A stretch of DNA of 26,897 nucleotides from the NCBI RefSeq assembly GCF_002414845.1, contig NZ_DIAX01000066.1, forward strand, positions 64,038-90,934, given 5' to 3'. Numbering within the stretch: the stretch's first letter is position 1; the number at the start of each line of letters is the position of its first letter. The stretch is from Gordonia sp. UBA5067. GTDB lineage: Bacteria; Actinomycetota; Actinomycetes; Mycobacteriales; Mycobacteriaceae. Shown piece by piece: positions 1 to 8,599 of the stretch. The position numbers and the translations under genes are program-made. The notes under the pieces are model-generated. The model worked only from the letters and a program-made list of their open reading frames with translations, did no database searches and was not told the DNA's origin.

Positions 1-1110
1 ATCGACAACCAGCTGCGCGGCCGTTCGGGCCGCCAGGGCGACCCGGGTGAGTCCCGCTTCTACCTCTCGCTGGGAGACGAACTCATGCGCCGGTTCAACG
101 GTGCGGCGCTCGAAGCGATCATGAACCGGGTCAACCTGCCCGATGATGTGCCGATCGAGGCGAAGATGGTCACCAAGGCCATCCGCTCCGCGCAGACGCA
201 GGTCGAGCAGCAGAACTTCGAGGTCCGCAAGAACGTCCTCAAGTACGACGAGGTGATGAACGAACAGCGCAAGGTCATCTACCGTGAGCGTTCCACCATT
301 CTCGCCGGCGAGGATCACCGCGAGCAGGTTCAGCAGTTCATCGACGATGTCGTCGGTGCCTACGTCGACGGCGCCACCGGCGAGGGCTACGCCGAGGATT
401 GGGATGTCGACGAGTTGTGGGCGGCGCTGCGGACGCTGTACCCGGTCGAGTTGTCGCCGCGCCAGGTGCTCGGCGAGAACGAATTCGGGGAGCGCGACGA
501 CGTTGCTGCCGAGGATCTGCGCGAGATCCTGGTCGCCGACGCCCACAACGCGTACGCCAAGCGTGAGGACGACATCGACGCGATGGCCGGGGAGGGGGCG
601 ATGCGCCAGCTCGAGCGCAGCATCCTGCTGTCGGTGATCGACCGCAAGTGGCGCGACCACCTCTACGAGATGGACTACCTGCGCGAGGGCATCTATCTGC
701 GTTCACTGGCCCAGGCCGATCCGGTGGTCGAGTACCAGCGTGAGGGCTTCGATATGTTCCACGGCATGCTCGAGGGCATCAAGGAGGAGGCCCTCGGGTT
801 CCTTTTCAACGCCCAGGTGGAGACCGAGCCGGCCTACCAGCAGGAACCAGAGCTGCCAACCGGGCCGGTCGCCGACTCGGCCGACGAGTCGAAGGTGCCG
901 GCCGGTCTGCGGGCGCGCGGCGTGCCGGCCGTGCCCACCGAGGTGCCGATGGTCTTCACCGGCCCGGATGAGAGCGGTGACACGGCGGCTTTCGACGAGG
1001 AAGCCGGCGAACCGTCGGCCGAGACCGCTGCGTCGTCGGCCGGTCGTCGATCGAACCGCCGCGCCAAGCGGGGCAAGCCGGCGTCGAGCAAGGCCAAGCG
1101 CCGCCGCTGA
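1..1110 (+). CDS. secA: Preprotein translocase ATPase SecA (SecA1 type), C-terminal part
   Basis: SecA is the cytoplasmic motor that drives unfolded preproteins through SecYEG. The reading frame is open from base 1, so only the last 369 residues are present. The visible part begins at helicase motif VI ([13 protein letters not shown]), which holds the arginine fingers of the second nucleotide-binding domain. It continues through the helical scaffold ([17 protein letters not shown]) and the helical wing/scaffold segment ([22 protein letters not shown]). The last ~100 residues are low-complexity and acidic, ending in an Arg/Lys-rich tail. There is no C-terminal Cys-rich zinc motif, as is usual for actinobacterial SecA1. 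The accessory SecA2 is less likely because of the long tail and the conserved neighbourhood. The next gene starts 18 bp downstream on the same strand. Confidence 0.97.
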   Translation: MDNQLRGRSGRQGDPGESRFYLSLGDELMRRFNGAALEAIMNRVNLPDDVPIEAKMVTKAIRSAQTQVEQQNFEVRKNVLKYDEVMNEQRKVIYRERSTILAGEDHREQVQQFIDDVVGAYVDGATGEGYAEDWDVDELWAALRTLYPVELSPRQVLGENEFGERDDVAAEDLREILVADAHNAYAKREDDIDAMAGEGAMRQLERSILLSVIDRKWRDHLYEMDYLREGIYLRSLAQADPVVEYQREGFDMFHGMLEGIKEEALGFLFNAQVETEPAYQQEPELPTGPVADSADESKVPAGLRARGVPAVPTEVPMVFTGPDESGDTAAFDEEAGEPSAETAASSAGRRSNRRAKRGKPASSKAKRRR

Positions 1111-1128
1111 TCGGCCACCTCGGTTCGG

Positions 1129-1713
1129 ATGGAACCGTTTCGCGCTGCGCTGCGTCCCATGTATATGGACATCAGCAGCGTCGTGGTTCGCCCGGCCCCG
1201 CAGTTCGAGCACCCGGGGCGCTGGGCGACCGCATGTGAGTGTGGCGACGGCGCCGAGCGGCCGCACGCGACGCGTCCCCCCGCTCCCGGGCGACTGCGTG
1301 CGGTGCCCACCGCGGACCGGCGGGCTGCCGACACCGCCGCGGACCGGCGGGCTGCCGACACCGCCGCGGCATCGGCGCGCGAGTTCGTCATTGCCGCGAT
1401 GACCGTCGTCCTGGAGGTTGTCGACCGCCGGCGTCCGGTTACCGCACTGCGGCCGCTGGTCGCCGCGCCCGTTGTCGACCACGTCCTCAGTCGGGGCCGG
1501 GCGCGCCATGAGTCGCGCACCGCGCCCGGACCGGCCGCGCGGACCGCGGCGGCCGGGCTACGCCTGCGGCGGGTGCACATCCAATTCGTCGGGGATTGTG
1601 CGGCCGAGTTCTTCGGGAGCTACACCTGTGGGCGGCGGGTGCGGGCGTTCGCCGGCCGGATGGCGGTGACGAAGGCGGCGTGCTGGCAGATGCAGGGTTT
1701 GATGCTGGACTGA
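1129..1713 (+). CDS. Rv3235-family protein (unknown function)
   Basis: The 194-residue product has two parts. The first ~85 residues are a low-complexity Ala/Arg/Pro-rich region. The C-terminal ~110 residues resemble the actinobacterial Rv3235 family: a segment VVLEVVDRRRPVTALRPL, then LRLRRVHIQFVG, then GSYTCGRRVRAFAGRM. No catalytic motif is recognised. The N-terminal part carries an exact in-frame tandem repeat of nine residues (DRRAADTAA). The start is uncertain: ATG codons at 1129, 1159 and 1165 are all in frame, and none has a strong ribosome binding site. The gene lies 18 bp after secA and may be co-transcribed with it. The family is known mainly from genomes, and its link to secretion is only positional. 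Confidence 0.8.
   Translation: MEPFRAALRPMYMDISSVVVRPAPQFEHPGRWATACECGDGAERPHATRPPAPGRLRAVPTADRRAADTAADRRAADTAAASAREFVIAAMTVVLEVVDRRRPVTALRPLVAAPVVDHVLSRGRARHESRTAPGPAARTAAAGLRLRRVHIQFVGDCAAEFFGSYTCGRRVRAFAGRMAVTKAACWQMQGLMLD
1311..1369 (+). repeat. 27-bp tandem repeat inside the Rv3235-family gene
   Basis: Two exact copies of a 27-bp unit (1311-1337 and 1338-1364) are followed by 5 bp of a third. The unit is nine codons long, so each copy adds one DRRAADTAA block to the disordered N-terminal region without shifting the frame. It looks like a slippage-type minisatellite that could vary in copy number between strains. Confidence 0.9.
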
Positions 1714-1745
1714 CCATGCCTGGCGCACTCGTGTCCGTCGGCCGA

Positions 1746-1751
1746 TAAGAT
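1746..1751 (+). promoter_or_regulatory. Candidate -10 box of the WS/DGAT-like gene
   Basis: TAAGAT fits the actinobacterial TANNNT -10 pattern and ends 9 nt before the ATG at 1761. No Shine-Dalgarno sequence lies between them, so a leaderless transcript is possible. No clear -35 box is seen. Confidence 0.4.
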
Positions 1752-1760
1752 CGCGACATC

Positions 1761-3200
1761 ATGGTGAATCGGCTGACCCCGCGCGAAGCAATGTACTACT
1801 TCCTCGACGAGGGTTCTTCCACGGTGCACATCGGCATGCTGATCATCATCGAGCCGACGGCCGAGTCCGGCGACGGTGGGCTGGACTATCAATCGCTGGT
1901 CGCGCTCACCGAGGGCCGGATCCAATTCGCGCCGCACTACCGACAGGTCGTCAAGCCGGTGGTCTTCGGACTCGCCCGACCGGTGTGGGCCGACGATCCC
2001 GATTTCGACATCAATTTTCACGTCCGCCGGGCCGGACTGCCGCGGCCGGGTGGGGCCGAGCAACTGCAGGACTTGATCGGCCGGGTGCTGTCGCGACCCC
2101 TCGACCTGGAGCGGCCGTTGTGGGAGATGTACCTAATCGAGGGGCTGGCCGATGGTGCGATGGCGGTCTTGACCAAGACCCACCGCTGCCTGGTCGACGC
2201 GGGCTCGCCCGAACTTTCGGAGGTGTTGCTCGACGCCGAGCCCACTCTTGCGGCGTCCGTCGAGGACATCTGGATGCCCAAGAGGTCACCGAGTTCTGTC
2301 CAGCTCGCGGTGGATGCAATCGCGGAGGGGCTGGCCCGCCCCGGTGAGCTGGTGGAGAACCTCGTGGGCGGCAATGGCCCGCTGGGCGGGCTGCGGTCCC
2401 TGGTTCGGGCCTCGGTCAGCCAGGTGACCGAGGTGCTTTCGCAGCTCGCCGACTCTGCCCCCGACAGTCCGCTGAACCGGGCGACGACGGCGACGCGCAC
2501 CTTCGCGGTCGCATCGATCTCCGCGTCGGAGGTGGTCCGCGTCGCGGCGCACTATCGGTGTACGCGGGGCGATGTCGAGTTGGCGATCATCACCGGCGTA
2601 CTGCGCCGATGGATGCTGTCGTTCACGTATACCCTCGCCGCCGGCGACTCGGTGCGGGTGGTGCTGCCGCTGGGGGATCGGGCGATCGTGGGTGAGGATG
2701 ACGCCGACGTCGACTGCAACACCGGATGGTTCGGCGAGGACGGTCCCGGATTCGTCACCGATCTGCCGGTTGGCGAGGCGAATCCGGCGGTGGTCATTGC
2801 GCAGGTGGCGGGGTTGGCCGAGCGCAATGCCCACACGGCTTCGCGGCAGGCGGGGCGGACCGGCCCCCTGCTGCCGGAGCTCGGGTTCGTCCCGTTCGGC
2901 GAGCTGGCGGCGCGATTGTTCACCAGCTGGAACAGCCACACCTACAACCTGCCCATCGAGGTCGCCGCGGAGCCGATCAGTCAGCGCTGGCTGCGCGGAG
3001 TGCCGGTGCGCGGCATGTTCGGCGTGCCGGCGCTCTTGGCGAACCGGGCGCTGGCGATCACGGTTCTCACCTACACCGACCGCGTCGAGTTCGCGTTCCT
3101 CGGGGATCGAGGGGTGCTCGACGACTTGCCGGCGATGGTCGACTACACCCATGACGCGTTCGACGAGCTCCGGCCCGAGCGCGACGCTGACGGAGGCTGA
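1761..3200 (+). CDS. WS/DGAT-family acyltransferase-like protein (Tgs3-like position) with degenerate active site
   Basis: This family joins acyl-CoA to fatty alcohols or diacylglycerol, making wax esters or triacylglycerol. The 479-residue length is typical, and the N-terminal LTPREAMYYFLDE and the PLWEMYLIEGL segment (residues 119-129) are family hallmarks. The catalytic HHxxxDG motif is altered: the corresponding stretch reads H141-R-C-L-V-D-A147, so the second His (the presumed general base) is Arg and the Gly is Ala. The later ND motif is also changed, to G270-D271. Position after the secA region matches the Rv3234c/Rv3233c (tgs3) locus of M. tuberculosis, where I recall the equivalent as two shorter genes. 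It may be catalytically weak or act as a lipid-binding paralogue. It ends 5 bp before the next gene, so the two are probably an operon. Confidence 0.88.
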   Translation: MVNRLTPREAMYYFLDEGSSTVHIGMLIIIEPTAESGDGGLDYQSLVALTEGRIQFAPHYRQVVKPVVFGLARPVWADDPDFDINFHVRRAGLPRPGGAEQLQDLIGRVLSRPLDLERPLWEMYLIEGLADGAMAVLTKTHRCLVDAGSPELSEVLLDAEPTLAASVEDIWMPKRSPSSVQLAVDAIAEGLARPGELVENLVGGNGPLGGLRSLVRASVSQVTEVLSQLADSAPDSPLNRATTATRTFAVASISASEVVRVAAHYRCTRGDVELAIITGVLRRWMLSFTYTLAAGDSVRVVLPLGDRAIVGEDDADVDCNTGWFGEDGPGFVTDLPVGEANPAVVIAQVAGLAERNAHTASRQAGRTGPLLPELGFVPFGELAARLFTSWNSHTYNLPIEVAAEPISQRWLRGVPVRGMFGVPALLANRALAITVLTYTDRVEFAFLGDRGVLDDLPAMVDYTHDAFDELRPERDADGG

Positions 3201-3205
3201 TACAC

Positions 3206-3709
3206 ATGCGGGTATATATTCCGGCGACGCTGGCGATGCTGCAGTCGTTGAACGAGTCGGGCGAGTTCGTCCCCGTCGGCGGCACGGCTTTCGCGCTGAC
3301 CCCGGCGCTGCGCGAGGCGTATACCGCCGGTGATGACGAAGAACTGTCGGAAGCGGCGCTACGGGAGGCGGCGCGCGCCAGCCTGAGGCTCCTAGACGGC
3401 GAGGTCGGCGACCTCGCCCCGCTGCCGCCGCGTCGGGTCGTCGTTGCCGCTGACGTCGACGGTGCCGCGCTGCGCCCCGACCTCGACGCCGCGGTGGTCA
3501 GACTGTCGGGCCCGGTGCCACGCGCGGCGATCGCAGCCGTGCATGTCGACGGCGCCGAAGCCGAGGGGGCGGTCAGAGCCGCGGTCGCCGCCGTCGATGC
3601 CGCCGATCTCGGCGACCTCGATGCGGAACTCGCGATCGGCGACGTCGAGGACTTCGACCTCGGCTGGTATGCGACGCAAGAACTGCCGTTCCTGCTCGAA
3701 CTGCTCTAG
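3206..3709 (+). CDS. Rv3231c-like conserved protein (DUF6912 type)
   Basis: The 167-residue soluble, acidic, Ala-rich protein opens with MRVYIPATLAMLQSL and ends with a conserved-looking segment DLGWYATQELPFLLELL. This pattern resembles the Rv3231c family found in Mycobacteriales at the same locus, next to the acyltransferase and the DesA3 reductase. There is no signal peptide, membrane segment or recognisable catalytic motif. It starts 5 bp after the acyltransferase stop and is very likely co-transcribed with it. It converges on the reductase gene with only 10 bp between the two stop codons, leaving no room for a terminator. The function is unknown, and membership is judged from the recalled family pattern and synteny. 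Confidence 0.8.
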   Translation: MRVYIPATLAMLQSLNESGEFVPVGGTAFALTPALREAYTAGDDEELSEAALREAARASLRLLDGEVGDLAPLPPRRVVVAADVDGAALRPDLDAAVVRLSGPVPRAAIAAVHVDGAEAEGAVRAAVAAVDAADLGDLDAELAIGDVEDFDLGWYATQELPFLLELL

Positions 3710-3719
3710 TGGAGCGTGG

Positions 3720-4835
3720 TCAGACCTCGAGCGAACAGTCGCCGGCCGCTGCGCTGACGCAAGTCTGGATCCGCTCGCCCGCCACGTGTTCGGTGCCGGT
3801 GCGCAGGTCGCGCACGACCCCCGACTCGACGGACACGACGCAGCTCTGGCAGATCCCCATCCGGCAGCCGAACGGCATCAGCACTCCGGCCGCTTCGCCG
3901 GCCTCGAGGAGGGTCGTGGCCCCGTCGACGGTCGCCGTCTTGCCACTCCGGGTGAAAGCGACCGTGCCGCCCTGCTCACCGGCCGCACCACGTTCGAGCG
4001 CGAACCGTTCCAGGTGGAGGTGATCGGTGGCGCCCGCCTTGGCAAACATGTTCGAAGCGAGTTCAAGGAAGCCACCCGGGCCGCATGCCCAGGTCTCGCG
4101 CTGGGCCCAGTCCTGACACAGGGCCGCAATGTCGTCGGCGGTCAGTCGCCCCCCGACCCGGGTCTGATGCAGACGCACGTCGACGATGCCGCGCTCCGCG
4201 TAGCCCGCGAGTTCCTCGGCGAACAGCACGCCATCTAGGTCGGGCACCGAGTGGATGAGCACGATATCGGAGCGCTGACCGCGATGCTCCACGGTCCGCA
4301 GCATCGAGATGATCGGGGTGATCCCGCTCCCGGCGGTCAGGAACAGCAGTTTCGGCGGCAGCGGCTCGGGCAGCACGAATTCGCCGGCGGGCGCGGCGAG
4401 CCGGACGATGGTGCCCGCCTTGAGGCCGGTGACCAGGTGTGAGGACAGAAAACCCTCGGGCATGGCCTTCACCGTGATGGACACGGTCTGGGTGCGCTCG
4501 GCGATCGCCGGGGCCGACGTAAGCGAATAGGAGCGCCAGATCCAGCGGCCGCCGACGTCCACGCCGATGCCGAGATACTGGCCGGGGTGGTAGTCGAACG
4601 AGAATCCCCATCCCGGTTTGATCTCGATGGTCGCCGAATCCGCGGTTTCCCCCGTCACCGAGACGACGCGGCCGCGCAGTTCGCGCGCCGACCACAAAGG
4701 GTTCGCCAGATGAAGGTAGTCATCGGGCAGGAGGGGGGTGGTGATGCGGGCGACGGCGGCGCGCACCCAGTGAGTTCCGCGACGGCGGGCGGCGATCCCG
4801 CGCACCGGCTCCTCGAATCGTTCGCGCCAGTTCAT
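3720..4835 (-). CDS. Ferredoxin-NAD(P)H reductase, electron donor for DesA3-type desaturase (Rv3230c-like)
   Basis: This 371-residue flavo-iron-sulfur protein passes electrons from NADPH to a membrane desaturase. In order it shows an N-terminal extension, an FAD-binding beta-barrel with the RSYSLTSAP motif, a nucleotide-binding domain with [12 protein letters not shown], and a C-terminal plant-type [2Fe-2S] ferredoxin domain. The cluster cysteines are at about residues 324, 329, 332 and 359 (CX4CX2CX26C). The ATG at 4835 has a strong ribosome binding site, GGAGGAG, 9 nt upstream (complement of 4845-4851). In M. tuberculosis Rv3230c is the partner of DesA3 in stearoyl-CoA delta-9 desaturation. 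There the two genes point the same way. Here the reductase is divergent from the desaturase, and both probably answer to the operator cluster between them. Confidence 0.93.
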   Translation of the reverse strand: MNWRERFEEPVRGIAARRRGTHWVRAAVARITTPLLPDDYLHLANPLWSARELRGRVVSVTGETADSATIEIKPGWGFSFDYHPGQYLGIGVDVGGRWIWRSYSLTSAPAIAERTQTVSITVKAMPEGFLSSHLVTGLKAGTIVRLAAPAGEFVLPEPLPPKLLFLTAGSGITPIISMLRTVEHRGQRSDIVLIHSVPDLDGVLFAEELAGYAERGIVDVRLHQTRVGGRLTADDIAALCQDWAQRETWACGPGGFLELASNMFAKAGATDHLHLERFALERGAAGEQGGTVAFTRSGKTATVDGATTLLEAGEAAGVLMPFGCRMGICQSCVVSVESGVVRDLRTGTEHVAGERIQTCVSAAAGDCSLEV

Positions 4836-4892
4836 GCCTGCCTACTCCTCCGGGATCTGCTGATCGTCTGGGGCTGGACAACCTCCACGAGC

Positions 4893-4931
4893 GTAACCTA
4901 CGCTATCGTAAGTTACGAACCCGTAGGTTAG
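4893..4931. promoter_or_regulatory. Operator cluster in the divergent reductase/desaturase promoter
   Basis: Three copies of a half-site related to GTAACCTACG lie in the 103-bp gap. GTAACCTACG (4893-4902) and CGTAAGTTAC (4907-4916) form a 24-bp palindrome with one mismatch and a 4-bp centre. A third half-site, CGTAGGTTA (4922-4930), is an exact inverted match to 4894-4902. Possible -10 boxes for the desaturase, TACGCT (4899-4904, 18 bp after TGGACA at 4875-4880) or TATCGT (4904-4909), lie inside the palindrome, so a bound protein would block transcription. The size and symmetry suit a TetR-family repressor. That assignment is inference, and no regulator gene is present in the window. Confidence 0.75.
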
Positions 4932-4938
4932 GAAGCGC

Positions 4939-6258
4939 ATGGCGATCACCGACATTCCCGAGTATGCCCACCTCACCGATTCCGACATCGAGGCGTTGGC
5001 CGCCGAACTCGATCAGATCCGTGTCGACATCGAGGCGGATCGTGGTGAGCGCGATGCCCGCTACGTCCGCAACACCATCCGGCTGCAGCGCGGGCTCGAC
5101 CTGGCGGGCCGGGCGATGATCGCCGGGGGCCGCCGTCGCGGATTCTGGTGGGCCGGTGCCACGACGCTGGGGGCGGCCAAGATTATCGAGAACATGGAGC
5201 TCGGCCACAACGTCATGCACGGCCAGTGGGACTGGATGAACGACCCAGAAGTCCACTCGACGACGTGGGAGTGGGACAACACGGGCCCGTCGGCGCACTG
5301 GAAGCACACCCACAACTACATCCACCACAAGTACACCAACATCCTCGGCATGGACGATGATGTCGGCTACGGCCTGCTGCGCGTCACCCGCGACCAGCGG
5401 TGGCGCCCGTTCTACTTGGGCAATCTGGCGTACAACACCGTCCTCGCGCTGTTCTTCGAATACGGGGTGGCCGCCCAGCACCTCGAACTCGGCCGCCCGC
5501 GCCGGACCCCAGAGGAAAAGGCCGAACTCAAGGCCGACCTGCGCGATGTCGGCGCCAAGATCGGCCGGCAGGCCGGCAAGGACTATGTGGTGTACCCCGC
5601 CGTCGTCGGTGCCCTCACCCGGTCGCCGGAAGCCGCCCGTAAGACTGCTACTGCCAACCTGGCGGCCAACGTGATCCGCAACGTGTGGACCAACGCGGTG
5701 ATCTTCTGCGGGCACTTCCCCGACGGCGCCGAGAAATTCACCAAGAGCGACATGGTCGGCGAGACACGCGGCCAGTGGTACCTGCGCCAGATGCTCGGTA
5801 GCGCCAACTTCCACTCCGGCCCGGTGCTGGGGTTCATGTCGGGCAACCTGTCATACCAGATCGAGCACCACCTGTTCCCGGATCTGCCGAGCAATCGCAT
5901 GCCCGAGATCGCGCAGCGGGTGCAGGCACTCGCAGAGAAGTACGACCTGCCCTACACGACCGGGTCGCTGCCGGTCCAGTACCTCAAGACGTGGCGCACC
6001 ATCGCCAAGCTGTCGCTGCCGGATCGCTTCTTGATCGCCACCTCCGATGACGCGCCCGAGACGTCGTCGGAGCGGCGCTTCAAGGGCGACGACCCGGCGG
6101 CGAGATTGGTGGCGACAGTCGATCCGGTCACCGGACGGCGCAGTGGGCTGCGGTCGGCGATCGCCGGGCTGCGCAACCGCCGCCGGACGCGCCGCACATC
6201 CGGGGCGCTGTCGCCCGTGAGCCGGCGCGAGCCGGGCCGACCGGCCGACGCGGCCTAG
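4939..6258 (+). CDS. desA3: Membrane acyl-CoA delta-9 desaturase, DesA3-like
   Basis: The enzyme puts a cis double bond into stearoyl- or palmitoyl-CoA at the membrane, using a di-iron centre. All histidine boxes are visible: H90-x3-H94 (GHNVMHGQWDW), a cluster around H120, H123, H125, H129 and H130 (HWKHTHNYIHHKYTN), and QIEHH at residues 307-311. The hydrophobic stretches expected of the family lie between them. At 439 residues it is close to M. tuberculosis DesA3, which it resembles more than the downstream copy does (GQWYLRQMLGSANF, and the DPVTGRRSGL tail). The ATG at 4939 follows AGGAAG by a few bases. That ribosome binding site abuts the third operator half-site, so repression could also affect translation. 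Its electron donor is encoded divergently upstream. Confidence 0.95.
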   Translation: MAITDIPEYAHLTDSDIEALAAELDQIRVDIEADRGERDARYVRNTIRLQRGLDLAGRAMIAGGRRRGFWWAGATTLGAAKIIENMELGHNVMHGQWDWMNDPEVHSTTWEWDNTGPSAHWKHTHNYIHHKYTNILGMDDDVGYGLLRVTRDQRWRPFYLGNLAYNTVLALFFEYGVAAQHLELGRPRRTPEEKAELKADLRDVGAKIGRQAGKDYVVYPAVVGALTRSPEAARKTATANLAANVIRNVWTNAVIFCGHFPDGAEKFTKSDMVGETRGQWYLRQMLGSANFHSGPVLGFMSGNLSYQIEHHLFPDLPSNRMPEIAQRVQALAEKYDLPYTTGSLPVQYLKTWRTIAKLSLPDRFLIATSDDAPETSSERRFKGDDPAARLVATVDPVTGRRSGLRSAIAGLRNRRRTRRTSGALSPVSRREPGRPADAA

Positions 6259-6302
6259 GGCCTCGGCCCCTGACAGGGTGCGCGGACCGGTGCAGGTACG
6301 CG

Positions 6303-6308
6303 CATAAT
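6303..6308 (+). promoter_or_regulatory. Candidate -10 box of the second desaturase
   Basis: CATAAT ends 9 nt before the ATG at 6318, and no Shine-Dalgarno sequence separates them. The 59-bp gap after the first desaturase therefore may hold an independent promoter giving a leaderless mRNA. It does not contain the half-sites found upstream of the first copy. Confidence 0.45.
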
Positions 6309-6317
6309 GGACTACAA

Positions 6318-7532
6318 ATGGCAATCACTGATATCCGCGAGTACGCGCATCTGAGCGACGCCGACGTCGAAGCGCTCGGCAATGAACTGGACTCGTTGCG
6401 GCGAGAGATCGAATCGGACCTCGGTGCGCGCGACGTCGCCTACCTGCGACGCACGATCCGCGCTCAGCGCACGCTAGAGATCGTCGGCCGCGTCGCACTG
6501 CTGGGCAGCAACAAGCGCAGCCTGTGGTGGCTGGGCGCCGGGTCGCTCTCGCTCGCCAAAATTATCGAGAACATGGAGTTGGGCCACAACGTCCTGCACG
6601 GCCAGTGGGATTGGATGAACGATCCCGAGGTGCACTCGACGACGTGGGAATGGGACATGGTGTGCGCGGCGCCGCACTGGAAACACTCCCACAACTTCAT
6701 CCATCACAAGTACACAAATGTGCTTGGCATGGACCACGACGTGGGGTACAACACGCTGCGCGTGACGCGTGATGAGCCGTGGCGGCCGCGCTGGCTCATC
6801 CAGCCGCTCGCCAATGTGTTGCTCGCCGCCACCTTCGAGTGGGGTATTGCGCTGCACGACCTCGAATTGCGTGATGTCCTGCAGGGGAACAAGTCGAAGG
6901 AGGTCGCGGTCCCGCAGATCAAGACCTTCCTGCGCAAGGCGGGACGCCAGGTCGGCAAGGACTATCTCCTGTTCCCGGCGCTGAGCGGACCGAATTTCAA
7001 ACACACCCTGACCGCGAACCTCACGGCGAACCTGGTCCGCAACCTGTGGGCCTATCTGGTGATCTTCTGCGGCCACTTCCCCGATGGGGCCGAGAAGTTC
7101 ACCGTCGAATCGCTCGAAGGCGAGACGTCCGGCGCGTGGTATCTGCGGCAGATGCTGGGCACCGCGAACTTCCGGACCGGTCCGGCAATGGCCTTCCTCT
7201 CGGGCAACCTGTCCTATCAGATCGAGCACCACCTGTACCCGGACCTGCCCAGCAACCGGATGGCCGAGATCTCGGTGCGGGTGCGCGAACTGTGTGAGAA
7301 GTACGACCTGCCCTATACGACGGGCTCGTTGCTGGGCCAGTATCTGCAGACGCTGCGGACCATCAACAAGCTGGCGCTGCCCGATCAGTTCCTGCGTGAC
7401 ACCGCCGACGATGCGCCGGAGACGGCATCGGAGCACCGCTTCGACGGCCGGCCACCCAAGCGCGGCCTCAAGACGGCGCTTCGGGACCTGGCCCGCTCGC
7501 GCCACCGCCGGATTCCTCGTTCCTGGCGCTAG
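6318..7532 (+). CDS. Second membrane acyl-CoA desaturase (tandem paralogue of the DesA3-like gene)
   Basis: This 404-residue protein is clearly a duplicate of the preceding gene. It shares the start MAITDI-EYAHL-D, the block KIIENMELGHNV-HGQWDWMNDPEVHSTTWEWD with histidines at the same residue numbers (H90, H94), HWKHSHNFIHHKYTN, and QIEHH at about residues 301-305. All presumed di-iron ligands are retained, so it should be active on acyl-CoA. The two copies have diverged through the middle, where this one has a shorter linker after LHDLELRD, and in the basic C-terminal tail. They probably differ in chain-length preference or in regulation. The reductase encoded at 3720-4835 could serve both. 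It converges on rsgA with 20 bp between the stop codons. Confidence 0.94.
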   Translation: MAITDIREYAHLSDADVEALGNELDSLRREIESDLGARDVAYLRRTIRAQRTLEIVGRVALLGSNKRSLWWLGAGSLSLAKIIENMELGHNVLHGQWDWMNDPEVHSTTWEWDMVCAAPHWKHSHNFIHHKYTNVLGMDHDVGYNTLRVTRDEPWRPRWLIQPLANVLLAATFEWGIALHDLELRDVLQGNKSKEVAVPQIKTFLRKAGRQVGKDYLLFPALSGPNFKHTLTANLTANLVRNLWAYLVIFCGHFPDGAEKFTVESLEGETSGAWYLRQMLGTANFRTGPAMAFLSGNLSYQIEHHLYPDLPSNRMAEISVRVRELCEKYDLPYTTGSLLGQYLQTLRTINKLALPDQFLRDTADDAPETASEHRFDGRPPKRGLKTALRDLARSRHRRIPRSWR

Positions 7533-7552
7533 TCCCGCTGAAGGTTTCCCCC

Positions 7553-8599
7553 TCAGGCATCGCCGAGGGGAATGTTCCCTTCGTCGGCCACCAGGGGCCG
7601 ATTCTCAGCAGAGAGTGCGAAGAGAATGTTGCGGACGGCCATGGCGCGCCGCGCGGACACCCCGGCCAGCTCGTCGAGCCGGCACTCCGGGTCGGCCGGC
7701 GGTCCGAGGTGGGTGCAGCCGCGCGGACAGTCCTCGATCGTGGCGCGCAGGTCGGCGAACGCGTTGATCACGTCGCCGGGGGAGACGTGGGCGAGCCCGA
7801 AGGAGCGAATCCCGGGGGTGTCCACGACCCACGTGCCGGGCAGGTCGGGGATCGGCAGGGCCACCGACTGGGTGGAGGTGTGTCGACCCTTGCCGACGCC
7901 GGACACGGCGCCCGTGGCCCGATCTGCTTGTGGCACTACGCGGTTCACCATCGTTGACTTACCCACCCCGGAATGGCCGACGAGGGCGGTCACCTTGCCG
8001 TCGAGGAGTTCACGCAGGGCGGTGAGGTTGTCGTCGCGGCCGGCGGCGACGATCGGCAGGTCCAGCCCCGCAAACGCGTCGCGGAACGCGGAGCCGTCGG
8101 CGAGGTCGGACTTGGTCAAGGCGAGGATCGGCGTCAGGCCGCCGACGTAGGCCGCGGCCAAGGCGCGCTCGACGAATCCGGTGCGGGGCGGCGGATCGGC
8201 CAGGGCAGTCACGATGAGCAGTTGATCGGCATTGGCGACGACGATCCGCTCGAAGGGATCGGTGTCGTCGGCCGTGCGGCGCAGTACCGACGATCGCTCG
8301 TCGACCCGCACGATCCGGGCCAGGGTGTCCTTGGTGCCGGAGGTGTCGCCGACAACACCGACGCGGTCGCCGACGACGATGGGGGTGCGGCCCAGCTCCC
8401 GGGCACGCATGGCGACGACGACCTGATCGGGATCGGCGTCGATCGCGCAGCCCCATCGGCCCCGGTCCACGGATACGACCATGGCGGTGGCCGCGTCAGC
8501 ATGGGCCGGCCGCGTCTTGGTGCGGGGCCGCGAACTCTTGCCCGGGCGGATCCGTACATCGGATTCGTCGTACGCGCTACTCGAGCGGCCCCGGCTCAC
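7553..8599 (-). CDS. rsgA: Ribosome small subunit-dependent GTPase RsgA
   Basis: RsgA is a late assembly factor of the 30S subunit whose GTPase activity is stimulated by the ribosome. The 348-residue product has an N-terminal OB-like region ([13 protein letters not shown]), then a circularly permuted GTPase domain: G4 TKSD at 162-165 comes before the P-loop GHSGVGKST (208-216) and G3 DTPG (260-263). A C-terminal zinc knuckle follows, with C291, C295, H297 and C306. The GTG start at 8599 is chosen because it overlaps the aroA stop by 4 bp and gives the family's usual N-terminus. The frame stays open far upstream of it, but that part is antisense-frame shadow over aroA. The aroA-rsgA pairing is conserved in Mycobacteriales (Rv3227-Rv3228). 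Confidence 0.95.
   Translation of the reverse strand: MSRGRSSSAYDESDVRIRPGKSSRPRTKTRPAHADAATAMVVSVDRGRWGCAIDADPDQVVVAMRARELGRTPIVVGDRVGVVGDTSGTKDTLARIVRVDERSSVLRRTADDTDPFERIVVANADQLLIVTALADPPPRTGFVERALAAAYVGGLTPILALTKSDLADGSAFRDAFAGLDLPIVAAGRDDNLTALRELLDGKVTALVGHSGVGKSTMVNRVVPQADRATGAVSGVGKGRHTSTQSVALPIPDLPGTWVVDTPGIRSFGLAHVSPGDVINAFADLRATIEDCPRGCTHLGPPADPECRLDELAGVSARRAMAVRNILFALSAENRPLVADEGNIPLGDA

Noticed and set aside
6258..6290. GGGCCTCGGCCCC possible hairpin after the first desaturase
   Set aside because: The longest pairing leaves a 2-nt loop, and the alternative has only four pairs and no T-tract, so a terminator is not supported.
6474..7505. 343-residue minus-strand frame opposite the second desaturase
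   Set aside because: The sequence is rich in Arg, Gln and His with no motif, and mirrors the desaturase codon pattern.
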